Source of the DNA: Harmothoe impar
Taxonomy: Eukaryota; Annelida; Polychaeta; Phyllodocida; Polynoidae
NCBI GenBank assembly: GCA_947462335.1
Contig: OX381716.1
Span: forward strand, 1,924,845-1,988,844
DNA: 64,000 nucleotides
Direction: 5' to 3'
Notes under the pieces: model-generated
The model's input: only the letters and a program-made list of their open reading frames with translations
Told to the model about the DNA's origin: nothing
Database searches by the model: none
Translations under genes and position numbers: made by a program
Shown here: positions 48,697-57,400 of the stretch, piece after piece
How the letters are laid out: every line of letters starts with the position of its first letter
Numbering within the stretch: position 1 is the first letter of the stretch

Positions 48697-51600
48697 ATGA
48701 ACCAAGGCCGCGCAGAGGCAGAAGGGTCTGTACAACCTGTAAGCGTCTGGCAAGGCGGGGCTGGCAAGGACGAACGGAATCCGGAGGATTCTGTAGTCGC
48801 TGGCTTAGAGGAGTCTTGGTTGGAATCAATTGCCCAGAGCAGTGTGATTCAAGACTCCCCGAGCGACCCATGTTGGGATTATCTCCTGACAAAAGGGGTT
48901 GCTATGGATGGAGGGGGAAGCCCGATGCTGACCTCTGAGTGTGTCCCTTTGCGGGGACAGCGTTGGTACCTGAGTCTGGTTATTTCCGGGACGCGTGGTG
49001 AATTTTTGGTCGACACGGGTGCATCACACACCTTGGTCGATCGGAAATTCATGGCCCGTCTTTGCAACCAGCCCGAAGCTCCGCTACTGGGAGTAAAGGC
49101 TCGGACTGCTACGGGAGATAGTATGCAGACTTATGGCAGAACTGTAAAACCTATGTTGGTCGATGGCAAGACATACTGGATATGTCCAACCATCACCGAC
49201 ATCACTGATGATGGCATACTGGGGATGGACTTTGCTGCTCTTTACGGGGTAACAATGAACACCGCAACAGGCCGACTTCAGATTAAACATCCTTATAAAC
49301 AATCCGTACAGTGCGTTTTAAGGAATGGTTCTTCTGTGGCGTCAGTGGCACAAGACACAAAGTTGGCAGCAGGACATGTATCAGATGTCCTAGTCAGCTG
49401 CGTGGGAGTGCAGGCCAAACGGCCGGGAATGTTTGAACCGGAAGATCAAAAGCTCTCTGAGTTAGGTCTTGCTGGCTATCATACCTACCTGGCCAACGCT
49501 CGTTGGGGGGTGATACCGATTTGTAACTCGAGTAGTAGAGAAATCACTCTACGAAAGGGGACGCCTATTGGTAACACTACGCGAGCATATCGGGTAGACT
49601 CACTAACTACGGACTTTGTGGAAGTAGGTGTGGTGGCGGGAGACTCTTCCCACGAAGAGGCTCTAGCTAAATCCAACCTACCAAAACATTTAAGGTCCCT
49701 GTTGTGTGAGTCACACCTCACAACCCTAGAGAGCAAAATGGTGGCACATGAGCTGTCTGAGTTTTCTGACGCCTTTGCGCAACCAGGAGATCCTCTAGGG
49801 CGTACCAATACGGTACAACACCGGGTTGACACTGGGGACGCGCTTCCCAGTAGAATCCCCTACCGTCGGTTACCCATGGCTAAAAAAAGTGCTATGGAGG
49901 CTGAGGTAGAAAAGATGTTGGATGAAGATGTGATTCAACCTAGCGAGAGTCCATGGTCAAGTCCTGTGGTGATGGTCACCAAGAAGGATGGTTCCTGTCG
50001 ATTTTGCATCGACTATAGGAAGTTGAACGGACTCACTAGGAAGAATGCATATCCTCTACCTCGGATAGATGAATGTGTGGAATCTCTGGGTGGGGCGAAA
50101 TGGTTCTGTACACTGGATTTACAATCTGGTTATTGGCAGATCGGCATGGACCCCCGGGACCGAGAAAAAAACGCTTTTTCTACCCATATGGGACTATTTG
50201 AGTTCAACGTCATGCCATTTGGGCTATGCAATGCCCCGGCAACCTTTGAGGCAATGATGGAAACCATGTTACGGGGTTTACTTTGGAAAAAGTGCCTAGT
50301 ATACTTGGACGACATCATCGTCTTCGGTGGTTCTGTGGAGGAAACTCTACAGAACCTCCAAGCTGTGCTGAAACGCATCTTATCATATGGTCTGAAATTG
50401 AAACCTTCAAAGTGCAAGCTTTTTAGGAAATCAGTTGAATACCTAGGTAGAATTGTTTCTGAACATGGCATCATGGCTGATCCTCATAAGATCGAAGTGG
50501 TACAGAACTGGCCTCGTCCGATGGACACGAAGGAGATACGCTCTTTCATCGGGTTTTGTTCATACTACAGAGATTTTATACCTGGATTCTGGAGAGTCGC
50601 AGCTCCCTTACAAGAGCTGATGATTGGAGAGAAGAAGGCTAAGGCTAAAATAGTCTGGTCTCCAGCCGCAGAACAGTCTTTCAGTGAGTTAAAGAGACTC
50701 TTCTTAGAAACACCTGTTTTGCACTACCCTGCACCTGTTGGTAAGTTCATCTTGGACACTGATGCTTCTAATACAAGTATTGGTGCTGCCTTGTCGCAGA
50801 TCCAGGATGGGCCAGAAGTGCTGCTGGCATTTTCGTCCAACAGTCTAAGCAAAACACAACGTAACTACTGCACAACCAAGCGTGAACTCTTGGCAGTGGT
50901 GGTTTACACAAAGAAGTACAGACATTTCCTATATGGTGGGAATTATCTCGTACGGACAGATCATTCATCTCTGCAGTGGCTCCTTAACTTCAAGGACGCT
51001 GAGGGGATGATGGGTAAATGGTTGAACCACCTCTCTGAGTTTGGCATGACGAATGAGCATATCATACACAGGAGTGGAGTAGATCATGTGAATGCGGACA
51101 GCTTGTCCCGCTATCCTATCCGGAACTGTCACCGTGTAGACTGCCGAGACTGTGGGTCTCACAATGCAGTGATTGCGTCTGTGGGTGCGAAAGTTCCTAA
51201 CTGGACGTTAAATCACTTGAAGGATGAGCAGCTTGCAGATCCGGCTATTTCGAGGGTGTACTCCTTGAAGTTGTTGGGCCTGTCCAAGCCTGTTCGCCCC
51301 GCACTTTCGCTGGAATGTAAAGAAGTTAGACAACTGTTAGCGCAATGGGATAATCTTTTTATACGGAACAGTGTATTGTGCCGCTGGAGGGTGCAACCTG
51401 GCAGGAAGAGAACAGCTCAATCTGTAGTGCCTTTGTCACTCAGACTACAGTTGCTCAATTACTGTCATGGCCACCGAACTTCAGCACACTTTGGCAGACA
51501 ACGAACTGAGGCAAAGATTAAGAGTAGATATAACTGGCCTGGTATGACTTTGGACATACGGCGTTGGGTAAAACAATGTCCCCAATGCTGTTTATCAAAG

Positions 51601-52473
51601 CCTGGAACTGGTATCGGTAAACTACCTCTAAGTCAAGAGCTATTCGGTGTTCGATTTGCCCGGATCGCTGTTGATATCATTAGTGGTTTCAACACGACCC
51701 CCCGTGGGAATACCTGTATGATGGTGGTACAGGACTACTATACCAAGTATGTCCAAGTATATCCGTTGGTAAATCATACAGCTGTTACCTGCGCAGAAGC
51801 ACTTTTCGAGAATTGGATCCTCACGTGGGGAGGTCCTTTAATGCTTCACTCCGACCAGGGTCGCGAGTTTGAATCTCGACTGTGGGCAGAGCTGTGTAGT
51901 AAAATACACATCTGCAAGACGCATACGAACCCCTATCGACCTCAGTCAGACGGTATGGTGGAACGTTTCAATCGGACGTTGATCCAATGTCTCACGACAA
52001 TGGTTAATGAGCACCGGGATGATTGGGATGAGCACGCTCGCTATATCTCCCATGCTTACAATGCTACCGAACATGCGTCGACGGGCTGCACGCCTAATAT
52101 GCTCGTAATGGGTGAAGACAAAGTCATGCCAAGTGACATGGTCTATGGCGTGCAGGGACACCAGCTCGAGCAACCCTGCACAGTGATGTTTGTTGAATCA
52201 CTTCGACAATCATTACGCGAGTCCTATGGAGTAGTGAGGGACAACTTGGAAAGATCTGCTAGTTTGCAGAAGGTGGGCTATGACACGGGCCTTAAACTCC
52301 GCCAATTCAAGGTGGGGGATAAGGTCGCGAGATTTAGCACACCTAATTCCAAAGTCAAGACCCTGTACTCCTGGGATGGGCCGCATACGGTTACTATGGT
52401 CGTGAGTGAAACTACTGTAGTAATATGTTTGCAAAAAGGGACTCTCACTAAATCACATGTGGCTAGACTCTGA
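48697..52473 (+). CDS. pol: Pol polyprotein: protease, RT, RNase H, integrase
   Basis: 1258 codons from ATG 48697, though the frame is open from 48589. The protease has D-T-G-A-S with Asp106 and I-L-G-M-D-F near residue 175. The reverse transcriptase is at about 385-600 with Y-L-D-D at 536-539. RNase H has D-T-D-A-S with Asp687, then a T-K-R-E-L and T-D-H-x-S-L pattern. Integrase zinc domain: H924/926, H931, C961, C964. Catalytic triad: Asp993, Asp1053, Glu1089, giving exact D-D-35-E spacing. A W-D-G-P-H-T-V GPY/F-like motif is near the end, with no chromodomain. All catalytic residues are intact, so the copy may be active or was until recently. It stops at UGA 52471 in a C-following context, and the frame then continues open (next entry). 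Confidence 0.97.
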   Translation: MNQGRAEAEGSVQPVSVWQGGAGKDERNPEDSVVAGLEESWLESIAQSSVIQDSPSDPCWDYLLTKGVAMDGGGSPMLTSECVPLRGQRWYLSLVISGTRGEFLVDTGASHTLVDRKFMARLCNQPEAPLLGVKARTATGDSMQTYGRTVKPMLVDGKTYWICPTITDITDDGILGMDFAALYGVTMNTATGRLQIKHPYKQSVQCVLRNGSSVASVAQDTKLAAGHVSDVLVSCVGVQAKRPGMFEPEDQKLSELGLAGYHTYLANARWGVIPICNSSSREITLRKGTPIGNTTRAYRVDSLTTDFVEVGVVAGDSSHEEALAKSNLPKHLRSLLCESHLTTLESKMVAHELSEFSDAFAQPGDPLGRTNTVQHRVDTGDALPSRIPYRRLPMAKKSAMEAEVEKMLDEDVIQPSESPWSSPVVMVTKKDGSCRFCIDYRKLNGLTRKNAYPLPRIDECVESLGGAKWFCTLDLQSGYWQIGMDPRDREKNAFSTHMGLFEFNVMPFGLCNAPATFEAMMETMLRGLLWKKCLVYLDDIIVFGGSVEETLQNLQAVLKRILSYGLKLKPSKCKLFRKSVEYLGRIVSEHGIMADPHKIEVVQNWPRPMDTKEIRSFIGFCSYYRDFIPGFWRVAAPLQELMIGEKKAKAKIVWSPAAEQSFSELKRLFLETPVLHYPAPVGKFILDTDASNTSIGAALSQIQDGPEVLLAFSSNSLSKTQRNYCTTKRELLAVVVYTKKYRHFLYGGNYLVRTDHSSLQWLLNFKDAEGMMGKWLNHLSEFGMTNEHIIHRSGVDHVNADSLSRYPIRNCHRVDCRDCGSHNAVIASVGAKVPNWTLNHLKDEQLADPAISRVYSLKLLGLSKPVRPALSLECKEVRQLLAQWDNLFIRNSVLCRWRVQPGRKRTAQSVVPLSLRLQLLNYCHGHRTSAHFGRQRTEAKIKSRYNWPGMTLDIRRWVKQCPQCCLSKPGTGIGKLPLSQELFGVRFARIAVDIISGFNTTPRGNTCMMVVQDYYTKYVQVYPLVNHTAVTCAEALFENWILTWGGPLMLHSDQGREFESRLWAELCSKIHICKTHTNPYRPQSDGMVERFNRTLIQCLTTMVNEHRDDWDEHARYISHAYNATEHASTGCTPNMLVMGEDKVMPSDMVYGVQGHQLEQPCTVMFVESLRQSLRESYGVVRDNLERSASLQKVGYDTGLKLRQFKVGDKVARFSTPNSKVKTLYSWDGPHTVTMVVSETTVVICLQKGTLTKSHVARL

Positions 52474-52836
52474 CCTTGGTATGGAGTTCCATATATAGAT
52501 GACGGTGAAGATTCCCTCGGTGCTGGTCGAGTACCAGCACCAACCGACCCTAAGCTACCAAAGATACCGAAGGCAGGACCAACGGTCATACCGTCGGTAC
52601 CGACGGTAGCACGGAGAAGGGGTCGTCCTAGGAAATTACCGATTGAACCGCAGTCGTGTGTTACCAAGCCCAAGCGCGGTAGGCCTCGTAAAAAAGGGTC
52701 AGCTGTGCGTAAAGGACTAACCGTGGACGCCGGTAAACAAAGCAAAGTGACACCTCCGGTTTCATCATTGCTGGACATACAGGTACAAGGTCTACGGAGA
52801 TGTACACGTGTCAGAGAGCGAGATAAAATTGTGTAA
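52474..52836 (+). CDS. In-frame continuation of Pol past UGA: two AT-hooks
   Basis: After UGA at 52471-52473 the same frame is open for 120 codons to TAA at 52834. It encodes two AT-hook cores, R-R-G-R-P-R-K (about 52615-52635) and K-R-G-R-P-R-K-K (52672-52695). It ends with R-R-C-T-R-V-R-E-R, which resembles the R-R-S-x-R-x-R tail common at the C-terminus of gypsy-type Pol. The tail therefore looks like genuine integrase sequence. The UGA could be a readthrough codon (a C follows, a weak termination context) or a CGA-to-TGA lesion. AT-hooks could bind AT-rich DNA and guide integration in place of a chromodomain; that role is inference. Confidence 0.75.
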   Translation, partial: PWYGVPYIDDGEDSLGAGRVPAPTDPKLPKIPKAGPTVIPSVPTVARRRGRPRKLPIEPQSCVTKPKRGRPRKKGSAVRKGLTVDAGKQSKVTPPVSSLLDIQVQGLRRCTRVRERDKIV

Positions 52837-52890
52837 ACATTTTTTTCTTACCTTGTGACGACATTTAGCTGCTGGCTTCATTAAATTTCC

Positions 52891-53220
52891 ATGGACAGTT
52901 CCGTACTGGGCCGGTGGTCATTGGCCCGGTACTCGATCACCAAAACACAACGAGAAGAGAAGGGTTATCCGGTGTGGTTATCCGTTGGAGGTAGAAAAGC
53001 ACGTGTTCAGGGCGGGTGGCTGGCTTTGCCGATTAATTCTAAGTATGGGATTAGTTTTGACCACATATTGCTTAGTAACATGCTGCTGTGTATGTCCTCT
53101 AATGCCGGTACATCATTCCCGGGTTATCCTGTGGCTCGGCCACGAAAATGTAAACAACAAGTGAGTGTTCCCACCGTCGGATATGCCAGGCGTGGGAAGG
53201 GCGCTGCCCGCGTCACCTGA
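52891..53220 (+). CDS. Small frame downstream of Pol, unrecognised
   Basis: 109 codons with a good start context (TTTCCATGG), in the Pol frame after the TAA at 52834. It is basic near its end and has no domain, signal peptide or membrane segment that I recognise. It ends just where the internal promoter begins. It may be chance. Confidence 0.25.
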   Translation: MDSSVLGRWSLARYSITKTQREEKGYPVWLSVGGRKARVQGGWLALPINSKYGISFDHILLSNMLLCMSSNAGTSFPGYPVARPRKCKQQVSVPTVGYARRGKGAARVT

Positions 53221-53221
53221 T

Positions 53222-53375
53222 CGATTTCTCCCGCCAAATGAGCCGTGAGAAATTGGGTCATCCCGGCGCGTCTTGGAGACGCGACCCCTGATTGGCTGAG
53301 AAGCCGGTCAAGGGGCGGGGTCACGGGAGACGGGTGGGGTATATAAGCCCCACACGCAGCCAGGCTTATTCAGAT
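53222..53375 (+). promoter_or_regulatory. Internal Pol II promoter upstream of the accessory frame
   Basis: In order: E2F-like CTCCCGCCAAA (53228-53238), inverted CCAAT box GATTGGCTGAG (53290-53300), GC box GGGGCGGGG (53312-53320), TATATAAG (53340-53347), and an initiator-like TTCAGA with the A at 53372, 32 nt from the TATA start. The same TATATAAG is used by the LTR. The spacing and order fit a strong TATA promoter independent of the LTR. Transcription is not shown. Confidence 0.65.
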
Positions 53376-53410
53376 CAGCACGTTTGCCCGTAGGGTAACG
53401 TGTTGATCAG
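53373..53410 (+). ncRNA. Stem-loop at the predicted 5' end of the internal transcript
   Basis: GATCAGCACGTT pairs with AACGTGTTGATC around a loop of about 11 nt, starting at the predicted cap site. A hairpin there recalls leader elements that control translation, packaging or elongation in retroelements. The role is inference; what I see is the pairing. Confidence 0.5.
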
Positions 53411-53516
53411 TGGTGCCTAGGTCTGCCCGGCAGTACCTACACTATTGTTTACTTGCTGTCGTACTAAAGGCTCGGGTGAGTGAACCGTGAGGTTCACCTA
53501 CGCCTGAGCTAGCGGT

Positions 53517-53705
53517 ATGATGGCCCGTGTAGATGGCAAATGCACGGCCCCGGAGAAGGCTGAAGTCTCCGACGGGGAAGACCGGGTTCTTGAGTCTGAC
53601 ACGGAAATGGACACCACCAGTGCTCCAACCGTCGGTACAGGCTCGGCTTCGGTACCAGCAGAACCTAACCCTGAGGGGTCGGGTGATGTTGTTCCGAAAA
53701 TATAA
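53517..53705 (+). CDS. Accessory frame, segment 1 (ends at in-frame UAA)
   Basis: 62 codons from tandem ATGATG at 53517, the first ATG after the internal promoter. It is acidic and rich in Ser, Thr, Pro and Glu. It ends UAA at 53703-53705, after which the identical frame continues open for 320 codons. Unrecognised. A GTGAGT 5' splice-site-like sequence lies upstream at 53475-53480, so splicing in the leader is possible. Confidence 0.5.
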   Translation: MMARVDGKCTAPEKAEVSDGEDRVLESDTEMDTTSAPTVGTGSASVPAEPNPEGSGDVVPKI

Positions 53706-54668
53706 CCTGGTCAGGGTGGTAGTAATACCAACCAGAAGGAGAACCCTGCTGGGGGATCTTCTCCGAAGCCCGACGGTGTAGTGACAACTGAACCGGCGGT
53801 CCCTGATGGTGATTCATCAGACGGGTCCACGGTTCGTGTCAAGACCAAAAGGAAGCGGAGACCAAAGAGGAGGATTGTATCTTCCCCTGAAACTCCTGCT
53901 ACCGAAGAGGTCGCACCTACTGAGGCAGATAGGCTCAAAGCTATTGCTGATAGAGTGTCCAAGGCGGAAGCCGAAGGATGGTCTGTCGCAGAGAGCAGGG
54001 CCAATCGCCGCCTCCGCGCCAAGGCAGCGCACGTTCATCTGACCCTGAGTCTCGATGACGATGACCGGAAGAACCTGAGCCTTGCTGACTTAGTTCAGGA
54101 AAATGGCAAAATGGCTCTTCCGCCTCCTCATACGACAGAAGGTTCGGATGACGAAGACTGGCTGACCGGTGACTCCCACCCCATTGACTGGTACCTAGTG
54201 TACATCAGAGCAGTGTTGGAAGGGAAGAAACCGAATGTCAACAAGTCATGCCGCTCCAAGCTGAGATATGCTTGGAGGAACTACGTGCCAGGGGATCCCT
54301 GCCCGTATGTTCGCTGTCAGCGCCTGAAAGGGACTCCTACAGCAGCAAAACGCTGGCCAAACCTGCTCAAGTTTGCCCGTCATTTAGTAGAAAAGCACAT
54401 GAATGTGTGTCCCTACTTGTACTGTGTGAGTGGGAGTTCATCGACCTCCTGCCCTGAGTACAGTGACGGCGAGCTATTCCGTTGCCAACGGAGGGCAGAT
54501 TTGATGAGGCATCTTTGCGACAATAAGGGCGTTCACAAGCGCACTATTAGTCGTGGAGTTGAGGCAGCACTGAAGGTCTGGGGGTGCCACAAACGTGTAG
54601 GTAATCTACACTATAAGTGGCGTACCAACAGACTTAAACAGTGGAACTACCTCACGGAAGCTGACTAG
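53706..54668 (+). CDS. Accessory frame, segment 2: basic region and two C2H2-like zinc motifs
   Basis: Open from 53706 (directly after UAA) to UAG at 54666. No ATG lies near the beginning of the open frame, which argues that it is read as a continuation of segment 1. It has an NLS-like K-R-K-R-R-P-K-R-R-I run (about 53847-53878). Two Cys/His clusters follow. The first is C-x4-C, about 20 residues, then H-x4-H (about 54298-54400). The second starts C-P-Y-L-Y-C and has an R-H-L-C ... V-H end (about 54408-54537). After that comes a basic tail. The pattern suggests a nucleic-acid-binding protein. I recognise no family and it is not an envelope protein, since there is no signal peptide or membrane helix. 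Confidence 0.6.
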   Translation, partial: PGQGGSNTNQKENPAGGSSPKPDGVVTTEPAVPDGDSSDGSTVRVKTKRKRRPKRRIVSSPETPATEEVAPTEADRLKAIADRVSKAEAEGWSVAESRANRRLRAKAAHVHLTLSLDDDDRKNLSLADLVQENGKMALPPPHTTEGSDDEDWLTGDSHPIDWYLVYIRAVLEGKKPNVNKSCRSKLRYAWRNYVPGDPCPYVRCQRLKGTPTAAKRWPNLLKFARHLVEKHMNVCPYLYCVSGSSSTSCPEYSDGELFRCQRRADLMRHLCDNKGVHKRTISRGVEAALKVWGCHKRVGNLHYKWRTNRLKQWNYLTEAD

Positions 54669-55928
54669 GAGAGATTGTGTAAGGGCGCCAAGTGCGAACA
54701 AACCGATCTCGGGCCAGATACAGAAATTCCGATGCCCACTGTAAGAAAGGATACCCCTCCTAAGAAGAAAGATCTAAAAAGGGGCCGCCAGTCATCCAAA
54801 GATGATACCAAAGGTGGGCGTGACCGTTCCCGCAGTGAACCTGCGAAGAAACGGGCCGCCACAGCCACGGTAACATCCGAGGTCAACAGTAGCCAAACCG
54901 TCGGTACCATCACGGTGTCTTCGGTTGCATTGCCCCCTGTTGCTGACCAACTGCCCCGGCAGGAGAGACAGAAACTGGGTGATGCACTGGCTATTGTTCG
55001 GAACTCATTGGGTGACGAGCAGGCGGGTCAGGTTGCTGCTGACTATGTCAAGCAGTACAAGTGGAGCCAGAAGCAAAAGAAAGCTTTGGCTACACAGGAG
55101 GGTGTCTCACCTGTCAGTGACGCTGACCAGGTAGAGGTACAACAGCCGGATCGGGCGTCAGCCCAGCCGACTGCTCCACCTCAGCACGGAGCAACCTCTG
55201 ACCCCGTAAGGGATGACGAGGTGACTCCAGACCCTGAGCATAGGGCTGTTGACGATGGGCTAGCAGGGTTACCTGTGTTGCCCGGAGACAGACCTACCTA
55301 TGACGCTGGTTTCTCTGACACTCTAGTCCCCGGATTTGAGTGCTACAGAGCAAAAATGGCTGAAAACGCAAGTAAGCTACTCCAGTTTCAGGTTTCTTTC
55401 TTGGAGAAGTCCTACTTTGAGCAGTACAAGCTGCTCAGAGAAGAGGCTATCCGGGAGGGAAAAGCTTGGGTCGCTGAACGAACCAGAATCCTTGCCGAGC
55501 GTGAGGCGAATCTGGAACAAGATCATGCCCTCTGGTTGGCTACGATCGAGCAGCTAGAATCAAGGTTGACAACTTGTGACGCCAAGTTCTTCCGACAATT
55601 CAGGCTAAAGCTGACAGAGTGGGAGAGAACTGGTTTTCCAGATCTCCAGTCTAGGTTGGGGCTTGCCGCAAGGCCTGCTCCTCCTGTGACCCCAGTACTG
55701 TCAGTACACCCACCCAGGTATGAGATGCCATTCTCGTTCATGGCACACTCTACCCGGGTGGTCAGCGGCGGGGAGCCTACTGTGGCGCCGAGTACCCACT
55801 CGGATGCTACAGGTGGAGCCCTTCCTCTCCAGGTGGAGGCTACTGTGGTTTGCGCCACGGAGGCCCCTCCTGGAGGAAGTCCTGATGGGGAAGGAAAGCC
55901 ATCCGGTGGTGTCCCTATGGACACCTAA
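54669..55928 (+). CDS. Accessory frame, segment 3: low-complexity then helical/coiled-coil region
   Basis: Same frame again after UAG at 54666; 419 codons to TAA at 55926, with no usable ATG at the junction. A Lys/Arg/Ser-rich start is followed by an acidic and Pro/Gln-rich linker. A long charged helical region (about 55345-55660) follows, with heptad-like E/L/R/K spacing and phrases such as F-Q-V-S-F-L-E-K and A-E-R-E-A-N-L-E. The end is Gly/Pro-rich. The overall style (disordered, coiled coil, Pro-rich) resembles Gag-type structural proteins, but no capsid fold is recognisable. Function unknown. Confidence 0.55.
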   Translation, partial: ERLCKGAKCEQTDLGPDTEIPMPTVRKDTPPKKKDLKRGRQSSKDDTKGGRDRSRSEPAKKRAATATVTSEVNSSQTVGTITVSSVALPPVADQLPRQERQKLGDALAIVRNSLGDEQAGQVAADYVKQYKWSQKQKKALATQEGVSPVSDADQVEVQQPDRASAQPTAPPQHGATSDPVRDDEVTPDPEHRAVDDGLAGLPVLPGDRPTYDAGFSDTLVPGFECYRAKMAENASKLLQFQVSFLEKSYFEQYKLLREEAIREGKAWVAERTRILAEREANLEQDHALWLATIEQLESRLTTCDAKFFRQFRLKLTEWERTGFPDLQSRLGLAARPAPPVTPVLSVHPPRYEMPFSFMAHSTRVVSGGEPTVAPSTHSDATGGALPLQVEATVVCATEAPPGGSPDGEGKPSGGVPMDT

Positions 55929-56849
55929 GGATGGTCCCCTGTCAGGCCCTCTGGGGTGCACTGTTCCGCCCCTCGGAGGTAAAACTAAACCCTCGACGCA
56001 GCTACACGCCCCTGGACAACCGAAGCAGACCGACGGTGCTGTCGTGACTTAACCTAGTCTCTACTGCCACCACACTGTAAGCAGCCTGATGTCTTCAACC
56101 GTGGTTTACTACTAAGCCACAACCGTTGGTTCTCTACTACTGTCCAGGGCTCCTGATCCTGTGGTCACATTCTACTATTGTGACCTATAAACTATTATAT
56201 GGATCATCCTCCTGTGATAATTATTTATAGGGAGGCACGGACCTACCTTTTTATATTTATATTTCACAAGAGATGGAAGCACTATACCGGTGCTGGACTC
56301 TATGCATCTCTACCACCATAAACTGCTAGGTACTGGAGTACCAACCCTAATAAGGATGACGACCTATCCCACCTTAATTAGGATACGCTATTATGGATTT
56401 TTATATATAAACTTTTCTACGCCAAAGGAAGTGGGAACTACTATAGTTCCATCTATAAACTTTTCTTCGCCAAAGGAAGTGAGAACTATTATAGTTCTAT
56501 TATTTATATATAAGGACACTAACTCCACACGGATTCACACCATTGCTGAACGTAGTAGGTGATGTGTTGGGTTTCCAACGTGGTTATTGGTGCCTTTTCT
56601 ATTTAACTGATACTAGTCTAGGACTATCAGTTGGACAGTTTTTATATCATGTGCCTACTGGACTGTGGTTTAATACCAAAGACAATACTGTTGATATAAA
56701 CTGTTATGTACATGTTAACTTGTATGTTCATGTATGTATGCCTGTTTTTACTATGAGTAGAAATGTTACTTGTTGATAAATAGATATACGTGGTGTATAA
56801 TGTATCCAAGAGGTATTATTATTATAATCCCAGCCCTTCCTACATTCTT
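55929..56849 (+). other. 3' untranslated region of the retrotransposon
   Basis: No open frame of note. A direct duplication of about 50 bp occurs at about 56405-56505 (TATAAACTTTTCTACGCCAAAGG and TATAAACTTTTCTTCGCCAAAGG contexts), each followed by an inverted GAACTATTATAGTTC-type palindrome. Confidence 0.6.
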
Positions 56850-56860
56850 AAGGGGGGTAG
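56850..56860 (+). other. Polypurine tract
   Basis: AAGGGGGGTAG ends directly at the 3' LTR start (TGTAACGGG at 56861), the expected site for plus-strand priming. Confidence 0.85.
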
Positions 56861-57400
56861 TGTAACGGGTTGACTATAAGTCTAACATTATCGTTGTATA
56901 TCTATTGTATGTTATAAGATGTAACACGGTTCTATTGTGTTTAATAACTGTTTTATTCATATAACTAGTGTCGTCGGTTCGTTACATACATCGACTCCTC
57001 TAGTTCGGTTATCTATACGGTAGTGTACCGGTACCACCTTCGGTTACCGTCGGTAGTTGTTACATAATCATTTTACATAACTAAACCTAACAGGTGGCGC
57101 TGCTAGTACGGTCACGTGGCTACGCAGCGCTGTATATAAGACGGCTACTTCCCCATTGGAAGTCAGTCAGGTTTGGGACTGTCGTGACATGACCACCCTG
57201 TGCTCACGGGCTTAACTCTATGCTATAGGGTTGCCTACTGTATTATATATCTGTTACTGTTCTTGTATAGCTGATGGTTATACCTGGTACTATAATACAC
57301 CAAGAGTTTCCTATAATAAAGTCGCCGTATATTACAGTCTAATTTACCTTGTCTGGTTTTTGTACTCAAGTGTTACATACGTAGTAAGAGACCAACTACA
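56861..57400 (+). repeat. 3' LTR
   Basis: 540 bp. Differences from the 5' LTR that I can see are TAACATTATCG for TAACGTTATCG, CATCGAC for CACCGAC, GCCGTAT for GCCATAT, GTCTGG for GTTTGG, and one extra T in a T-run. It contains the same E-box, TATATAAG (57133-57140) and AATAAA (57315-57320). Confidence 0.96.

Larger units (their letters stand above)
45878..57400 (+). mobile_element. Full-length Ty3/gypsy LTR retrotransposon with a 3' accessory region
   Basis: It has two LTRs of 539 and 540 bp, TG...CA termini and TTAC on both sides as a 4-bp target duplication (45874-45877 and 57401-57404). A tRNA-His-type primer-binding site, a polypurine tract, Gag, zinc knuckle and a complete Pol in the order protease, reverse transcriptase, RNase H, integrase are present. 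Protease-to-integrase order with D-D-35-E identifies Ty3/gypsy. The LTRs differ at only about four substitutions plus one indel, so insertion is recent. At 11.5 kb it is long for the group because about 4.4 kb lie between Pol and the 3' LTR. The GC content is higher than the flanks. Confidence 0.97.

Noticed and set aside
52278..52778. 166-codon antisense frame over the end of Pol
   Set aside because: It is a shadow of Pol and its AT-hook tail; no domain on that strand.
54675..55928. An independent start at TTG 54675 or at GTG 53781 for the accessory frames
   Set aside because: These are not credible eukaryotic starts; the frames are simply open from the preceding stop, so continuation or re-entry must be explained another way.
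53517..55928. Envelope-like gene after pol
   Set aside because: I find no signal peptide, transmembrane helix, furin-type site or fusion motif; the product looks nuclear and nucleic-acid-binding.
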